DNA of 7,632 bases from Bacillota bacterium (GTDB taxonomy: Bacteria > Bacillota > Clostridia > Peptostreptococcales > Anaerovoracaceae): positions 1 through 7,632 of the forward strand of contig JAEEUO010000048.1 of the NCBI GenBank assembly GCA_016286935.1, in the 5' to 3' direction. Positions within the stretch are counted from its first letter, which is position 1, and every line of letters starts with the position of its first letter. The notes under the pieces are model-generated. The model did not search any database, had not been told where the DNA came from, and saw nothing but the letters and a program-made list of their open reading frames with translations. The translations under genes were made by a program, and so were the position numbers. Of the stretch, positions 1 to 5,901 are shown in pieces.

Positions 1-1
1 T

Positions 2-48
2 CGGAGTTTAGCGTCCGCTACGTTCGATTCGCAGCGCGAGCGTAAGCG
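2..48 (+). repeat. Interspersed intergenic repeat, copy A
   Basis: This 47-bp stretch aligns with 7017-7062 in the same orientation, with about 40 of 47 positions identical and one single-base gap. The best-conserved part is 19-48, which contains CGATTCGCAGCGC followed by AGCGTAAGCG. It lies 37 bp past the stop codon of the M20 dipeptidase gene, almost the same distance at which copy B follows argS. Its left flank is cut by the window edge, so it is unknown whether it has the inverted arms seen around copy B. After it, GGATA-CA-TATCC (52-63) forms a small inverted repeat. A REP-like or MITE-like dispersed element is the simplest reading; the family is not recognised. Confidence 0.6.
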
Positions 49-85
49 ACGGGATACATATCCGCAGGGCATTCAGAATAAAAGA

Positions 86-1504
86 TTACGCGCAGAGGTC
101 GGCGATCGCGAGCGCGTAGATCACGCACGCGTCGAAGAGGTTCTCGAGCACGATGAACTCGTCGTCCCCGTGCATGTGGGTATCGACGTCCTCGTAGTCG
201 CAGCCGAACGCGACGCCGTTTTCGAGGTGGTGGACGTACGTTCCGCCGCCGATCGCCTTGCAGAAGCCCGGCCTGCCGGTCACGTCCGTATAGGCCGCGA
301 GGAGCGTTTTCACGAAGTCGCTCTCGCCGCTGACGTGGTGCGGCGCGCGGAGCGGGTTCCTCTTCATCGTGAGGCCGTGGCGCGCGAGGTAGTCCGCCGC
401 CGGGACCGTCGTGTTCTCAAACGTCGCGGAGAGGCAGCAGCGCGAATCGAAGTAGGCCTGAAGATGCGTCTCGTCGAGTTCGAGCATCGAGAGCGCGACC
501 GTCGTCTTCCCCGAGATCTCGTCGGAGAGCGCGATGCCGATCGCCTCGCCGCAGTTGTCGCCGTGGGGGAACGCGTGGGCCATCGCGAAGAGCGCGTCGG
601 AGGACGGCACGTCCGCGAGCGGGAGCATGTCGATCAGCTCGAGGAGGCCCGTCAGCGCGTTGTTGCCGATCTCGGGCGTCGAGGCGTGGCAGGAGCGGCC
701 CGTGCAGACGACCTTCGTGTAGCAGTTGCCGAGGTCCTCCGCGTCGTAGCGGCACCCCGTCACGGGCGCGATCGCGTTGATGTAGGAAGTGAGATCGTAC
801 GGCGAGAGGCCGAGGATCACGCAGGCCGCCGTTCCGGGGACGACGTTGATCTTCGCGCCGCATTTGAACTCCGTCACGCGCGGCGTCCGGCGCGTCTCCT
901 CCCACGAGGCGGAGATGTCTCCGACGAGGCCGCCCTTCTCGATGTTGATCACGGGCCAGTCCGCGTCGGGGCTGAACGTCATCGGCGCTTCCTTTTCCTG
1001 TTTGTAGTAGTATTCGATGTCCGAAGAGCCGCACTCCTCGTCGGAGCCGAGGATCAGGCGGCAGTTCTTCGTCAGCGGGAGCCCGAGGTCGCGTACCGCC
1101 GTCATCGCCCACAGAGCCGCCATCGCGGGGCCCTTGTCGTCGCAGGAGCCGCGGCCGTAAAGCCTTCCATCGACGACGAGCGGTTCGAACGGCTTCGTCA
1201 CCGTCCAGCTGTCGCTCACGGGAACGACGTCGAGATGGGCGAGGATATCGAGGTTCGCGGGGCCGTCGTTCAGATCGGCCGTGCAGACGTAGTTTTCATA
1301 GTTCTTCGCGCGGAAGCCGTGCTCTTCGATGATCCGGAGCGCTTCCGCGACGGCCGCCGCGGGGCCTTCGCCGTACGGCTTGCCGGGCTTCGCCTCCTCC
1401 TTGTCGCTCTTGATGGCGACGAGGCGCGAAACGTCGCGGATGACGTCGCCGGCGTGTTCTTTGAAATAGGATCCAAGTTTCTGTTTCAGTTCTTCGCGGG
1501 TCAT
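86..1504 (-). CDS. M20 family dipeptidase (PepV/Sapep type)
   Basis: Predicted cytoplasmic zinc metallopeptidase that cleaves dipeptides, the last step of peptide use. The 472-aa length is normal for the PepV/Sapep branch of family M20. Putative metal ligands follow the family pattern: H90 and D92 (AHLDVVP), D122 in GRGSCDDKGP, the E156-E157 pair in GSDEECG (catalytic base and metal ligand), D180 in FSPDADWPV and H445 in THMHGDDE. The GRGSCDDKGP and SPDADWPVINIEKGG signatures separate it from ArgE/DapE-type deacylases. The lid domain lies between about residues 190 and 400. There is no signal peptide. The ATG start is preceded by AAAGG. The gene begins 33 bp after the acyltransferase-like gene and is probably the last gene of that unit. 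A broader aminoacyl-histidine or beta-Ala dipeptide specificity cannot be excluded. The family assignment is firm and the exact substrate is not known. Confidence 0.93.
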   Translation of the reverse strand: MTREELKQKLGSYFKEHAGDVIRDVSRLVAIKSDKEEAKPGKPYGEGPAAAVAEALRIIEEHGFRAKNYENYVCTADLNDGPANLDILAHLDVVPVSDSWTVTKPFEPLVVDGRLYGRGSCDDKGPAMAALWAMTAVRDLGLPLTKNCRLILGSDEECGSSDIEYYYKQEKEAPMTFSPDADWPVINIEKGGLVGDISASWEETRRTPRVTEFKCGAKINVVPGTAACVILGLSPYDLTSYINAIAPVTGCRYDAEDLGNCYTKVVCTGRSCHASTPEIGNNALTGLLELIDMLPLADVPSSDALFAMAHAFPHGDNCGEAIGIALSDEISGKTTVALSMLELDETHLQAYFDSRCCLSATFENTTVPAADYLARHGLTMKRNPLRAPHHVSGESDFVKTLLAAYTDVTGRPGFCKAIGGGTYVHHLENGVAFGCDYEDVDTHMHGDDEFIVLENLFDACVIYALAIADLCA

Positions 1505-1537
1505 TGTCGTTGCCTTTCTGTCTTTCGTTCCGGGGGC

Positions 1538-2467
1538 CTATTCCACGTCCTCGAGGACCTCGTCCGGCGGGTTGTCGAGGACCTCCGGATGTTTCAGGAT
1601 CCGCATCAGGACCTTGAAGGCGCTCGCCATATAGAAGCCGTCGGTGATGCGCTCGTCCGCAACGACGCGGCAGCTGACGTAGCGCTTCTTCACGACGTTG
1701 CCGTCGTCGTCGAGCTCGTAGCCGATCTCCTTCGCGCCGAACACGAGGAACGTCGAGACGTTGCCGAAGTTGTAGATGTGGTGGTAGACGGGCGGGATGC
1801 CGAGCGAGCCGAGGTTCGAGATGAAGAACGTCGCGTGGAACGGGGACGCCTCCTCGATGACCTTCGGCATGATGCCGAAGTAGTCGAGCGCGTTCATCAG
1901 CCCGACGAACGCGCGCAGGATCAGCGACGGCATCTTCACGAGCGCGCGCGCGACGTTGTCGAGCGCCGTCGTGTCGCCCTCCGCCTTCGCCGCGTCGATC
2001 GCCGCGTTCATCTCCTTGTAGACGTCGTAGATCGTCTCATCCGGGCGGAAGCGGAGCTTGATGCCCGTTTCCTGGCCCGTCTCGGTCATCGCCTTCTTGA
2101 CCATCATCGAGAAGACGATCTCGTCGCGGTGGTAGATCTTGTTGCCGGAGATGTAGCGGTTGATGCCGGGTTTCTGGGAAAGCATCCGGACGAACGCGGC
2201 CGTGACGACGTGCATGAAGCCGAAGCCGCGCATGCCTTCTTCGTGGCGTTTTTTGTTGATGTACTTCTCGATCGGCGCCATATCGACCTTGTACTCGAAG
2301 AAGTTCATCGCGTCGTTGCGCTTCGGCATGACGACGGCGCCGACGTACGCCATCGGGTCGAGCGAGCGGATCTTCCGTCCGTCGCGGCGGTCTCCGGGAC
2401 GCTTCTTATACGTCTTTTCCGCTTTCTGCGGAGCGGTCATTTCCGCTGTGTTCTGTTCCTGTTCCAT
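1538..2467 (-). CDS. 2-oxoacid dehydrogenase E2/CAT-like acyltransferase-fold protein
   Basis: The 309-aa protein matches the catalytic domain of 2-oxoacid dehydrogenase acyltransferases and chloramphenicol acetyltransferases. It has no lipoyl or peripheral-subunit-binding domain, so it is not a normal E2 subunit. Residues 1-35 are a charged, probably disordered tail. SNLGSLGIP (217-225) corresponds to the ISNLG motif of E2 cores, and FLVFGAKE (240-247) to the following strand. Near the C terminus, DERITDG (271-277) occupies the place of the DHRxxDG active-site motif, so the expected catalytic histidine is E272. It may therefore be a non-acetylating homologue or use different chemistry. The ATG start has a purine-rich AAGGGGAA upstream. 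The gene sits 21 bp after the DUF4230 gene and 33 bp before the dipeptidase gene, which suggests co-transcription. The fold assignment is confident; the substrate is unknown. Confidence 0.8.
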   Translation of the reverse strand: MEQEQNTAEMTAPQKAEKTYKKRPGDRRDGRKIRSLDPMAYVGAVVMPKRNDAMNFFEYKVDMAPIEKYINKKRHEEGMRGFGFMHVVTAAFVRMLSQKPGINRYISGNKIYHRDEIVFSMMVKKAMTETGQETGIKLRFRPDETIYDVYKEMNAAIDAAKAEGDTTALDNVARALVKMPSLILRAFVGLMNALDYFGIMPKVIEEASPFHATFFISNLGSLGIPPVYHHIYNFGNVSTFLVFGAKEIGYELDDDGNVVKKRYVSCRVVADERITDGFYMASAFKVLMRILKHPEVLDNPPDEVLEDVE

Positions 2468-2488
2468 GATCGTTCCCCTTCCGGTGGT

Positions 2489-3205
2489 TTATTCGAATGA
2501 CGTCACGAGGCGGTATTCCTTCGAGACCGTGTCGACGAGCGGCTGGAAGATCTCCCAGCACTTCATCTGGGCGAATCCGTCCGCGCGCGTGAAGAGCGTC
2601 TGGGTCGCGAGTTTCTTCGCCATGTTCTGTTTCGCGAGGCGCTCGAACGCGTTCTGTTCCTCCATCGTCAGCTTCAGATCGCCGAACGCGAGGAGTCCCT
2701 TCTCCGTGTCGTCGAACGTCATATCCTCAGGCCGAAGCTCGAGATACGTCAGCGTCGTATGGGGGATCTTCAGCGTGACGGTCTTTTCCTCGTCGTCAAC
2801 GGTGATCCGGCTCGCGTCGAGCTTTGACAGGTCGAGCGTATAGACGCCCGTTCCCGCGAAGGTCACGCTCTTCGTCTTGCGGAAGACGGCCCAGTCGCCG
2901 AAGCCCGCTTTCGTGATCAGCGAGACGTATTCGACGTCCTGCTCCATCACGACGAGTTCCTCCTTGATGCGTGTCGATCCGAGGATCGCGTCCATGAAGT
3001 CGATCGCCGTGAAGCCGAGGTAGTGGGCGCTGACGACGTTCGGTTCGGTCGGCGTCGTGTCCGGCAGATTCTTCGGTTTTCGGAGCGCCTTGACGGCCGT
3101 CGGCATCAGAAGCCCGACGAGACAGCCGATCAGAACGCCGATGAGGAGCCCCTTGAGGAACTTCATCGAACCGCCCTTCTTTTCTTTCTTCTCCGTGTCA
3201 GCCAA
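2489..3205 (-). CDS. DUF4230 domain protein, membrane-anchored
   Basis: A 238-aa protein. It has a short lysine-rich cytoplasmic N terminus (1-18), one hydrophobic segment at about 19-36 (GLLIGVLIGCLVGLL) and then an extracytoplasmic domain of about 200 residues. That domain resembles DUF4230: charged strands such as ELVVMEQDVEYVSLITKAG, then VYTLDLSKLDASRITVDDEEKTVTLKIP, and a C-terminal helical part. The function of DUF4230 is not established. The start is TTG, chosen because AAAGGAGG lies 7-8 nt upstream; the in-frame ATG at 3166 has a much poorer site. From that ATG, LIGC would resemble a short lipobox, but the hydrophobic stretch continues past the Cys, so a membrane anchor is more likely. 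It follows iorB by 63 bp, with a strong hairpin between them, and leads a three-gene group with the acyltransferase-like and dipeptidase genes. Confidence 0.82.
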   Translation of the reverse strand: MADTEKKEKKGGSMKFLKGLLIGVLIGCLVGLLMPTAVKALRKPKNLPDTTPTEPNVVSAHYLGFTAIDFMDAILGSTRIKEELVVMEQDVEYVSLITKAGFGDWAVFRKTKSVTFAGTGVYTLDLSKLDASRITVDDEEKTVTLKIPHTTLTYLELRPEDMTFDDTEKGLLAFGDLKLTMEEQNAFERLAKQNMAKKLATQTLFTRADGFAQMKCWEIFQPLVDTVSKEYRLVTSFE

Positions 3206-3212
3206 CGGTGCA

Positions 3213-3220
3213 CCTCCTTT
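3213..3220 (-). promoter_or_regulatory. Strong Shine-Dalgarno for the TTG-initiated DUF4230 gene
   Basis: On the minus strand AAAGGAGG is followed by TGCACCG and then TTG. This near-perfect complement to the 16S 3' end sits at standard spacing and decides for the TTG start at 3205 over the internal ATG at 3166. Confidence 0.85.
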
Positions 3221-3228
3221 CGATTCTT

Positions 3229-3258
3229 CCGTCCGCGCGTTCCGGACGCGCCGGACGG
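3229..3258 (-). terminator. GC-rich hairpin after iorB (terminator-like, no T tract)
   Basis: CCGTCCGCGCGT (3229-3240) pairs with ACGCGCCGGACGG (3246-3258): a 12-bp stem with one bulged base (C3251) and a 5-nt loop. It begins 10 bp beyond the iorB stop codon. On the minus strand the hairpin is followed by AAGAATCGAAAGGAGG, with no U-run, so it is not a canonical intrinsic terminator. It could be a weak or factor-assisted terminator, or a 3'-end stabiliser that sets different transcript levels for iorAB and the DUF4230 group. Confidence 0.5.
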
Positions 3259-3268
3259 CTCTTCTCCG

Positions 3269-3856
3269 TTATCGGATCTGGTCGAGCCCGAGGCGGAACG
3301 CCTTGACGTTCAGCTCCGCGAACTGGGGTTTGACGTTTTCGCGCACGGCCTTTTCCCAGTCGATCCGCGGGTCGTCCGCCAGACCGAGCGCCTTCACGAG
3401 CGCGCCGAGCAGGATCACGTTCATCGCCTTCGCGTTGCCGAGGCCTTCCGCGAGTTCGCCCGCCTTGAATACCGCGACGTCCGCTTTCGAGGCCAGTTCG
3501 TCGAGGATGCGCAGCGGGTATTTCGCGACGCCCATCAGGATCGGAACGGACGGGATCTCATGGTCGTTGACGACCATTTTGCCGCCCTTCTTCAGATAGC
3601 CGATCCAGCGGAGCGCTTCCATCTTTTCAAACGCGACGATCACGTCCGCGTCGCCCTCGCCGATGATCGGGCTCCACACCTTTTCGCCGTAGCGGACCTG
3701 GGTCGAGACGTTTCCGCCGCGCTGGGACATGCCGTGGATCTCGCTCATTTTCACGTCGTAGCCGGCCTGGATCAGGCCGTTCGACAGGATCTTCGACGCC
3801 AGGATCGTTCCCTGGCCGCCGACTCCGACAAGGAGAATGTTCTTGACTTCACTCAT
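3269..3856 (-). CDS. iorB: Indolepyruvate:ferredoxin oxidoreductase, beta subunit
   Basis: The 195-aa protein is the small subunit of indolepyruvate ferredoxin oxidoreductase, matching the gamma-type domain of pyruvate/ketoacid:ferredoxin oxidoreductases. GVGGQG (11-16) is the nucleotide/CoA-domain glycine loop, and SEIHGMSQRGG (38-48) is the family signature. The usual length is about 190-200 aa, so it is complete. With IorA it converts arylpyruvates and CoA to aryl-acetyl-CoA, CO2 and reduced ferredoxin in the cytoplasm. The ATG start is preceded by AGGAGGAG, which overlaps the iorA stop codon. The 12-bp gap and shared signal imply translational coupling and stoichiometric production. The identification rests on both the motif and the adjacent IorA; substrate preference among indole-, phenyl- and hydroxyphenylpyruvate cannot be read from the sequence. 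Confidence 0.94.
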   Translation of the reverse strand: MSEVKNILLVGVGGQGTILASKILSNGLIQAGYDVKMSEIHGMSQRGGNVSTQVRYGEKVWSPIIGEGDADVIVAFEKMEALRWIGYLKKGGKMVVNDHEIPSVPILMGVAKYPLRILDELASKADVAVFKAGELAEGLGNAKAMNVILLGALVKALGLADDPRIDWEKAVRENVKPQFAELNVKAFRLGLDQIR

Positions 3857-3862
3857 CGTCTT

Positions 3863-3870
3863 CTCCTCCT
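3863..3870 (-). promoter_or_regulatory. iorB ribosome binding site overlapping the iorA stop
   Basis: AGGAGGAG on the minus strand covers part of the iorA TAG stop (3869-3871) and lies 6 nt before the iorB ATG, a layout typical of translational coupling. Confidence 0.8.
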
Positions 3871-5683
3871 ATCTCTTGCTCACTTTGATCGCGCCGAACG
3901 GGCAGACCTGGGCGCAGACGCCGCAGCCGGTGCAGGATTCCCTGTTGATCGTGACCTTCAGGGACTTGTAGATCGCGGGGCAGCCCGTCTTCGAGCAGAG
4001 CCCGCAGCGGCGGCAGCGATCCTGGTCGATCTCCGCGACCTTCGGCGAGAGATCGAACGTCTCGCGGTCCTCGCGGCTGAACTTCTTCAGCGCGCACGGC
4101 CATTTCGTGATGATGACGGACGCCTCGTCCCGCGCGAGCGCCTCGTCGAGCGCTTCGTCGCATTCCTTCAGGTTCAGCGGGTTGACCGTCCGGATGTTTT
4201 CGGGTTTCATGCCGAGCGCGACGCAGAGCGCGGGGATGTCGACCTCGGTCGTCTCTTCGCCCATCAGCGTATAGCCGGTCCCGGGGTTCTCCTGGTGGCC
4301 GGTCATGCCGGTGATGCGGTTGTCGAGGATGACCGTCACGTTCGTGCCCTTGTTGTAGATCGCGTCCATCAGGCTCGTGACGCCGCTGTGGAAGAACGTC
4401 GAGTCGCCGATGCAGGAGACGACCTTCGTGTCGCGGCCGGTGCGTTTGAAGGCGACGGAGGCGCCGTGGCCGGACGAAACGGACGCGCCCATGCAGATCG
4501 TCGTGTCGATCGCGGAGAGCGGCGGCGCCGCGCCGAGCGTATAGCAGCCGATGTCGCCCGTGACCATGATGCCCTTCTTTTTAGAGAGGGCGTAATAGAA
4601 GCCGCGGTGCGGGCAGCCCGCGCACATGGCCGGCGGACGGACGACGGCCTGAAGGTCGGATCTAAGCGTCTCCGGAACGTCCTTCACGACGTCCGGAAGG
4701 ATCGGATGGAAGACCGTGCGGAGGATATCGGGGTTCAGTTCGTCGAACGCGGGAACGACGTCCTTGCCGACACAGGCGATGCCGTTCGCCTTGAGGTTGT
4801 TTTCGATATAGGGGTCGACCTCCTCGACGACGTAGACCGTTTCGACGGTCTCCGCGAACTTCTTCGCGAGCGCGACCGGGAACGGATACGTCAGGCCGAG
4901 CTTGAGGTAGGAAGCCTTTTCGCCGAAGACCTCCTTCGCGTATTCGTACGAAACGCCGGAGCAGGCGACGCCGATCCGGCCTTTGCCGTCCTTCGCGTCC
5001 GCCGCCGGTTCGATCGTATTGACCGCGCAGTCGTTCGCGTACGCCTCCTCGCGGGCGAGGCGGTCCGGCAGGTTCTTCCGGCTCACCTTCGCGTTCGCGG
5101 GCGTCGAGACGTATTTCGCGATGTTCTTCCTGTATTCGATCGGCTCTTTTTCGACGCGTTCGCCGAGCTCGACCATGCCCTTCGAATGGCAGACGCGCGT
5201 CGTCATGCGCAGGAGCACGGGCGTGTCGAACCGCTCGGAGAGCTCGAACGCGAGCTTCGTCATGTCCTTCGCTTCCTGGGAATCCGACGGCTCGAGCATC
5301 ATCACGCGCGCCGCGGACGCGTAGTTGCGGTTGTCCTGCTCGTTCTGGGAGCTGTGCATGCCCGGGTCATCGGCGCTCACGACGACGAGGCCGCCCGTCA
5401 CGCCGGTGTAGGCGACCGTGAACAGCGGGTCCGCCGCAACGTTCAGGCCGACGTGTTTCATGCAGGCCATCGCCCGCACGCCCGCGATCGAGGCGCCGAG
5501 AGCCGCTTCGAGCGCGACTTTCTCGTTCGGCGCCCATTCGCTGTAGAGGCTGTCCCGGTAGACGGTGCCGAGCGTCTCCAGGATCTCCGTGCTCGGGGTC
5601 CCCGGGTAAGCGGACGCGAACACGAGGCCCGCTTCGTACGCGCCCCGCGCGACCGCCTCGTTTCCGGTCATCAACTGTTTCAT
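3869..5683 (-). CDS. iorA: Indolepyruvate:ferredoxin oxidoreductase, alpha subunit
   Basis: The 604-aa large subunit carries thiamine diphosphate and two iron-sulfur clusters. Domain order: N-terminal pyrimidine-binding domain with AYPGTPSTEI (25-34); a transketolase-C-like domain at about 235-345; a TPP-binding domain starting at CAGCPHRG (354-361), with GDIGCYTLG (376-384) and GDSTFFHSG (426-434) through LDN (453-455) as the cofactor motif; and a C-terminal 2[4Fe-4S] ferredoxin domain. Cluster ligands are C557, C560, C563 and C568, with the four-residue last gap common in this family, and C584, C587, C590 and C594 in the standard CxxCxxCxxxCP spacing. All key motifs are present, so the enzyme should be active and oxygen sensitive. 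The ATG has AAGGAG 8 nt upstream. It heads the iorAB pair after a 218-bp spacer, which is where its promoter would be expected. It likely serves aromatic amino-acid fermentation. Confidence 0.96.
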   Translation of the reverse strand: MKQLMTGNEAVARGAYEAGLVFASAYPGTPSTEILETLGTVYRDSLYSEWAPNEKVALEAALGASIAGVRAMACMKHVGLNVAADPLFTVAYTGVTGGLVVVSADDPGMHSSQNEQDNRNYASAARVMMLEPSDSQEAKDMTKLAFELSERFDTPVLLRMTTRVCHSKGMVELGERVEKEPIEYRKNIAKYVSTPANAKVSRKNLPDRLAREEAYANDCAVNTIEPAADAKDGKGRIGVACSGVSYEYAKEVFGEKASYLKLGLTYPFPVALAKKFAETVETVYVVEEVDPYIENNLKANGIACVGKDVVPAFDELNPDILRTVFHPILPDVVKDVPETLRSDLQAVVRPPAMCAGCPHRGFYYALSKKKGIMVTGDIGCYTLGAAPPLSAIDTTICMGASVSSGHGASVAFKRTGRDTKVVSCIGDSTFFHSGVTSLMDAIYNKGTNVTVILDNRITGMTGHQENPGTGYTLMGEETTEVDIPALCVALGMKPENIRTVNPLNLKECDEALDEALARDEASVIITKWPCALKKFSREDRETFDLSPKVAEIDQDRCRRCGLCSKTGCPAIYKSLKVTINRESCTGCGVCAQVCPFGAIKVSKR

Positions 5684-5691
5684 CTCTTTAT

Positions 5692-5697
5692 CTCCTT
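5692..5697 (-). promoter_or_regulatory. iorA ribosome binding site
   Basis: AAGGAG on the minus strand lies 8 nt before the iorA ATG and supports the start at 5683. No convincing -35/-10 pair was found in the 218-bp spacer. Confidence 0.8.
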
Positions 5698-5757
5698 ATC
5701 CCGTTTGCGGTCATTCCGCGCAAAACACGGCTCGCGCCTGGACGTTTCTTAACGCAG

Positions 5758-5770
5758 CGGTACTAAGCTC
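5758..5770 (-). repeat. Possible partial copy C of the intergenic repeat, inverted
   Basis: GAGCTTAGTACCG on the minus strand is identical to 7019-7031 on the plus strand. Further along, ACGTCC also recurs, after an 11-nt longer gap. A 13-mer match inside a spacer, next to a gene 3' end as with the other two copies, suggests a rearranged copy in opposite orientation. Chance is not excluded. Confidence 0.35.
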
Positions 5771-5781
5771 TGCCTGCGCCT

Positions 5782-5807
5782 CCGGCTTGGCAATCGCCAA
5801 GTGCCGG
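5782..5807. other. Hairpin CCGG-CTTGGC/GCCAAG-CCGG
   Basis: CTTGGC (5786-5791) and GCCAAG (5796-5801) pair around a 4-nt loop. The stem continues with CCGG (5782-5785) to CCGG (5804-5807) after a 2-nt bulge. It lies about 100 bp past the TPR stop. There is no T tract on either side, so a terminator is not supported; a leader or repeat structure is possible. Confidence 0.4.
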
Positions 5808-5809
5808 CT

Positions 5810-5823
5810 AAAACGTACGTTTT
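5810..5823. promoter_or_regulatory. Perfect 14-bp palindrome AAAACGTACGTTTT (operator candidate)
   Basis: This perfectly symmetrical site lies 127 bp upstream of the iorA ATG in the AT-rich core of the spacer. A dimeric regulator could bind it, but no regulator gene is in the window and no promoter can be placed beside it. It may equally belong to a repeat element. Confidence 0.3.
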
Positions 5824-5901
5824 GCTTCGGAACGTCCGCAAACTGTATTTCGTTGATCAATTGCTGAAAACCTGCCGGAACGGAATCTCCGGTCCCGCCG
5901 T

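Larger units (their letters stand above)
5702..5901. other. Compositionally distinct spacer between the TPR gene and iorA
   Basis: This 200-bp stretch is about 57% GC, with a core at 5811-5870 of only 40% GC, in contrast to the GC-rich genes on both sides. It holds the perfect palindrome AAAACGTACGTTTT, a hairpin at 5782-5807 and a 13-mer shared with the repeat at 7017-7062. On the minus strand one frame stays open from inside the TPR gene down to a TGA at 5711, giving 63 or so residues past the TPR stop, including ELNGGTGDSVPAGF. That frame has no ATG and no Shine-Dalgarno, so I do not call it a gene. It may be a decayed insertion or repeat, a gene remnant, or the regulatory region of iorAB. 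Confidence 0.4.

Noticed and set aside
170..2500. Plus-strand open frame of 776 codons opposite the dipeptidase and acyltransferase genes
   Set aside because: Its translation is a low-complexity Arg/Val/Asp/Ala mixture with no recognisable motif. It is the antisense shadow of GC-rich codons, and it crosses two well-supported minus-strand genes.
5687..5713. Eight-codon ORF (MTANGIRR) just before iorA as a leader peptide
   Set aside because: It is very short, has no good Shine-Dalgarno and no run of regulatory codons such as Trp or Phe, and it overlaps the iorA binding site by chance.
3023..5752. Plus-strand open frame of 909 codons opposite iorAB
   Set aside because: Same codon-bias artefact: Arg- and Asp-rich sequence without domains, antisense to iorA and iorB, whose motifs are unambiguous.
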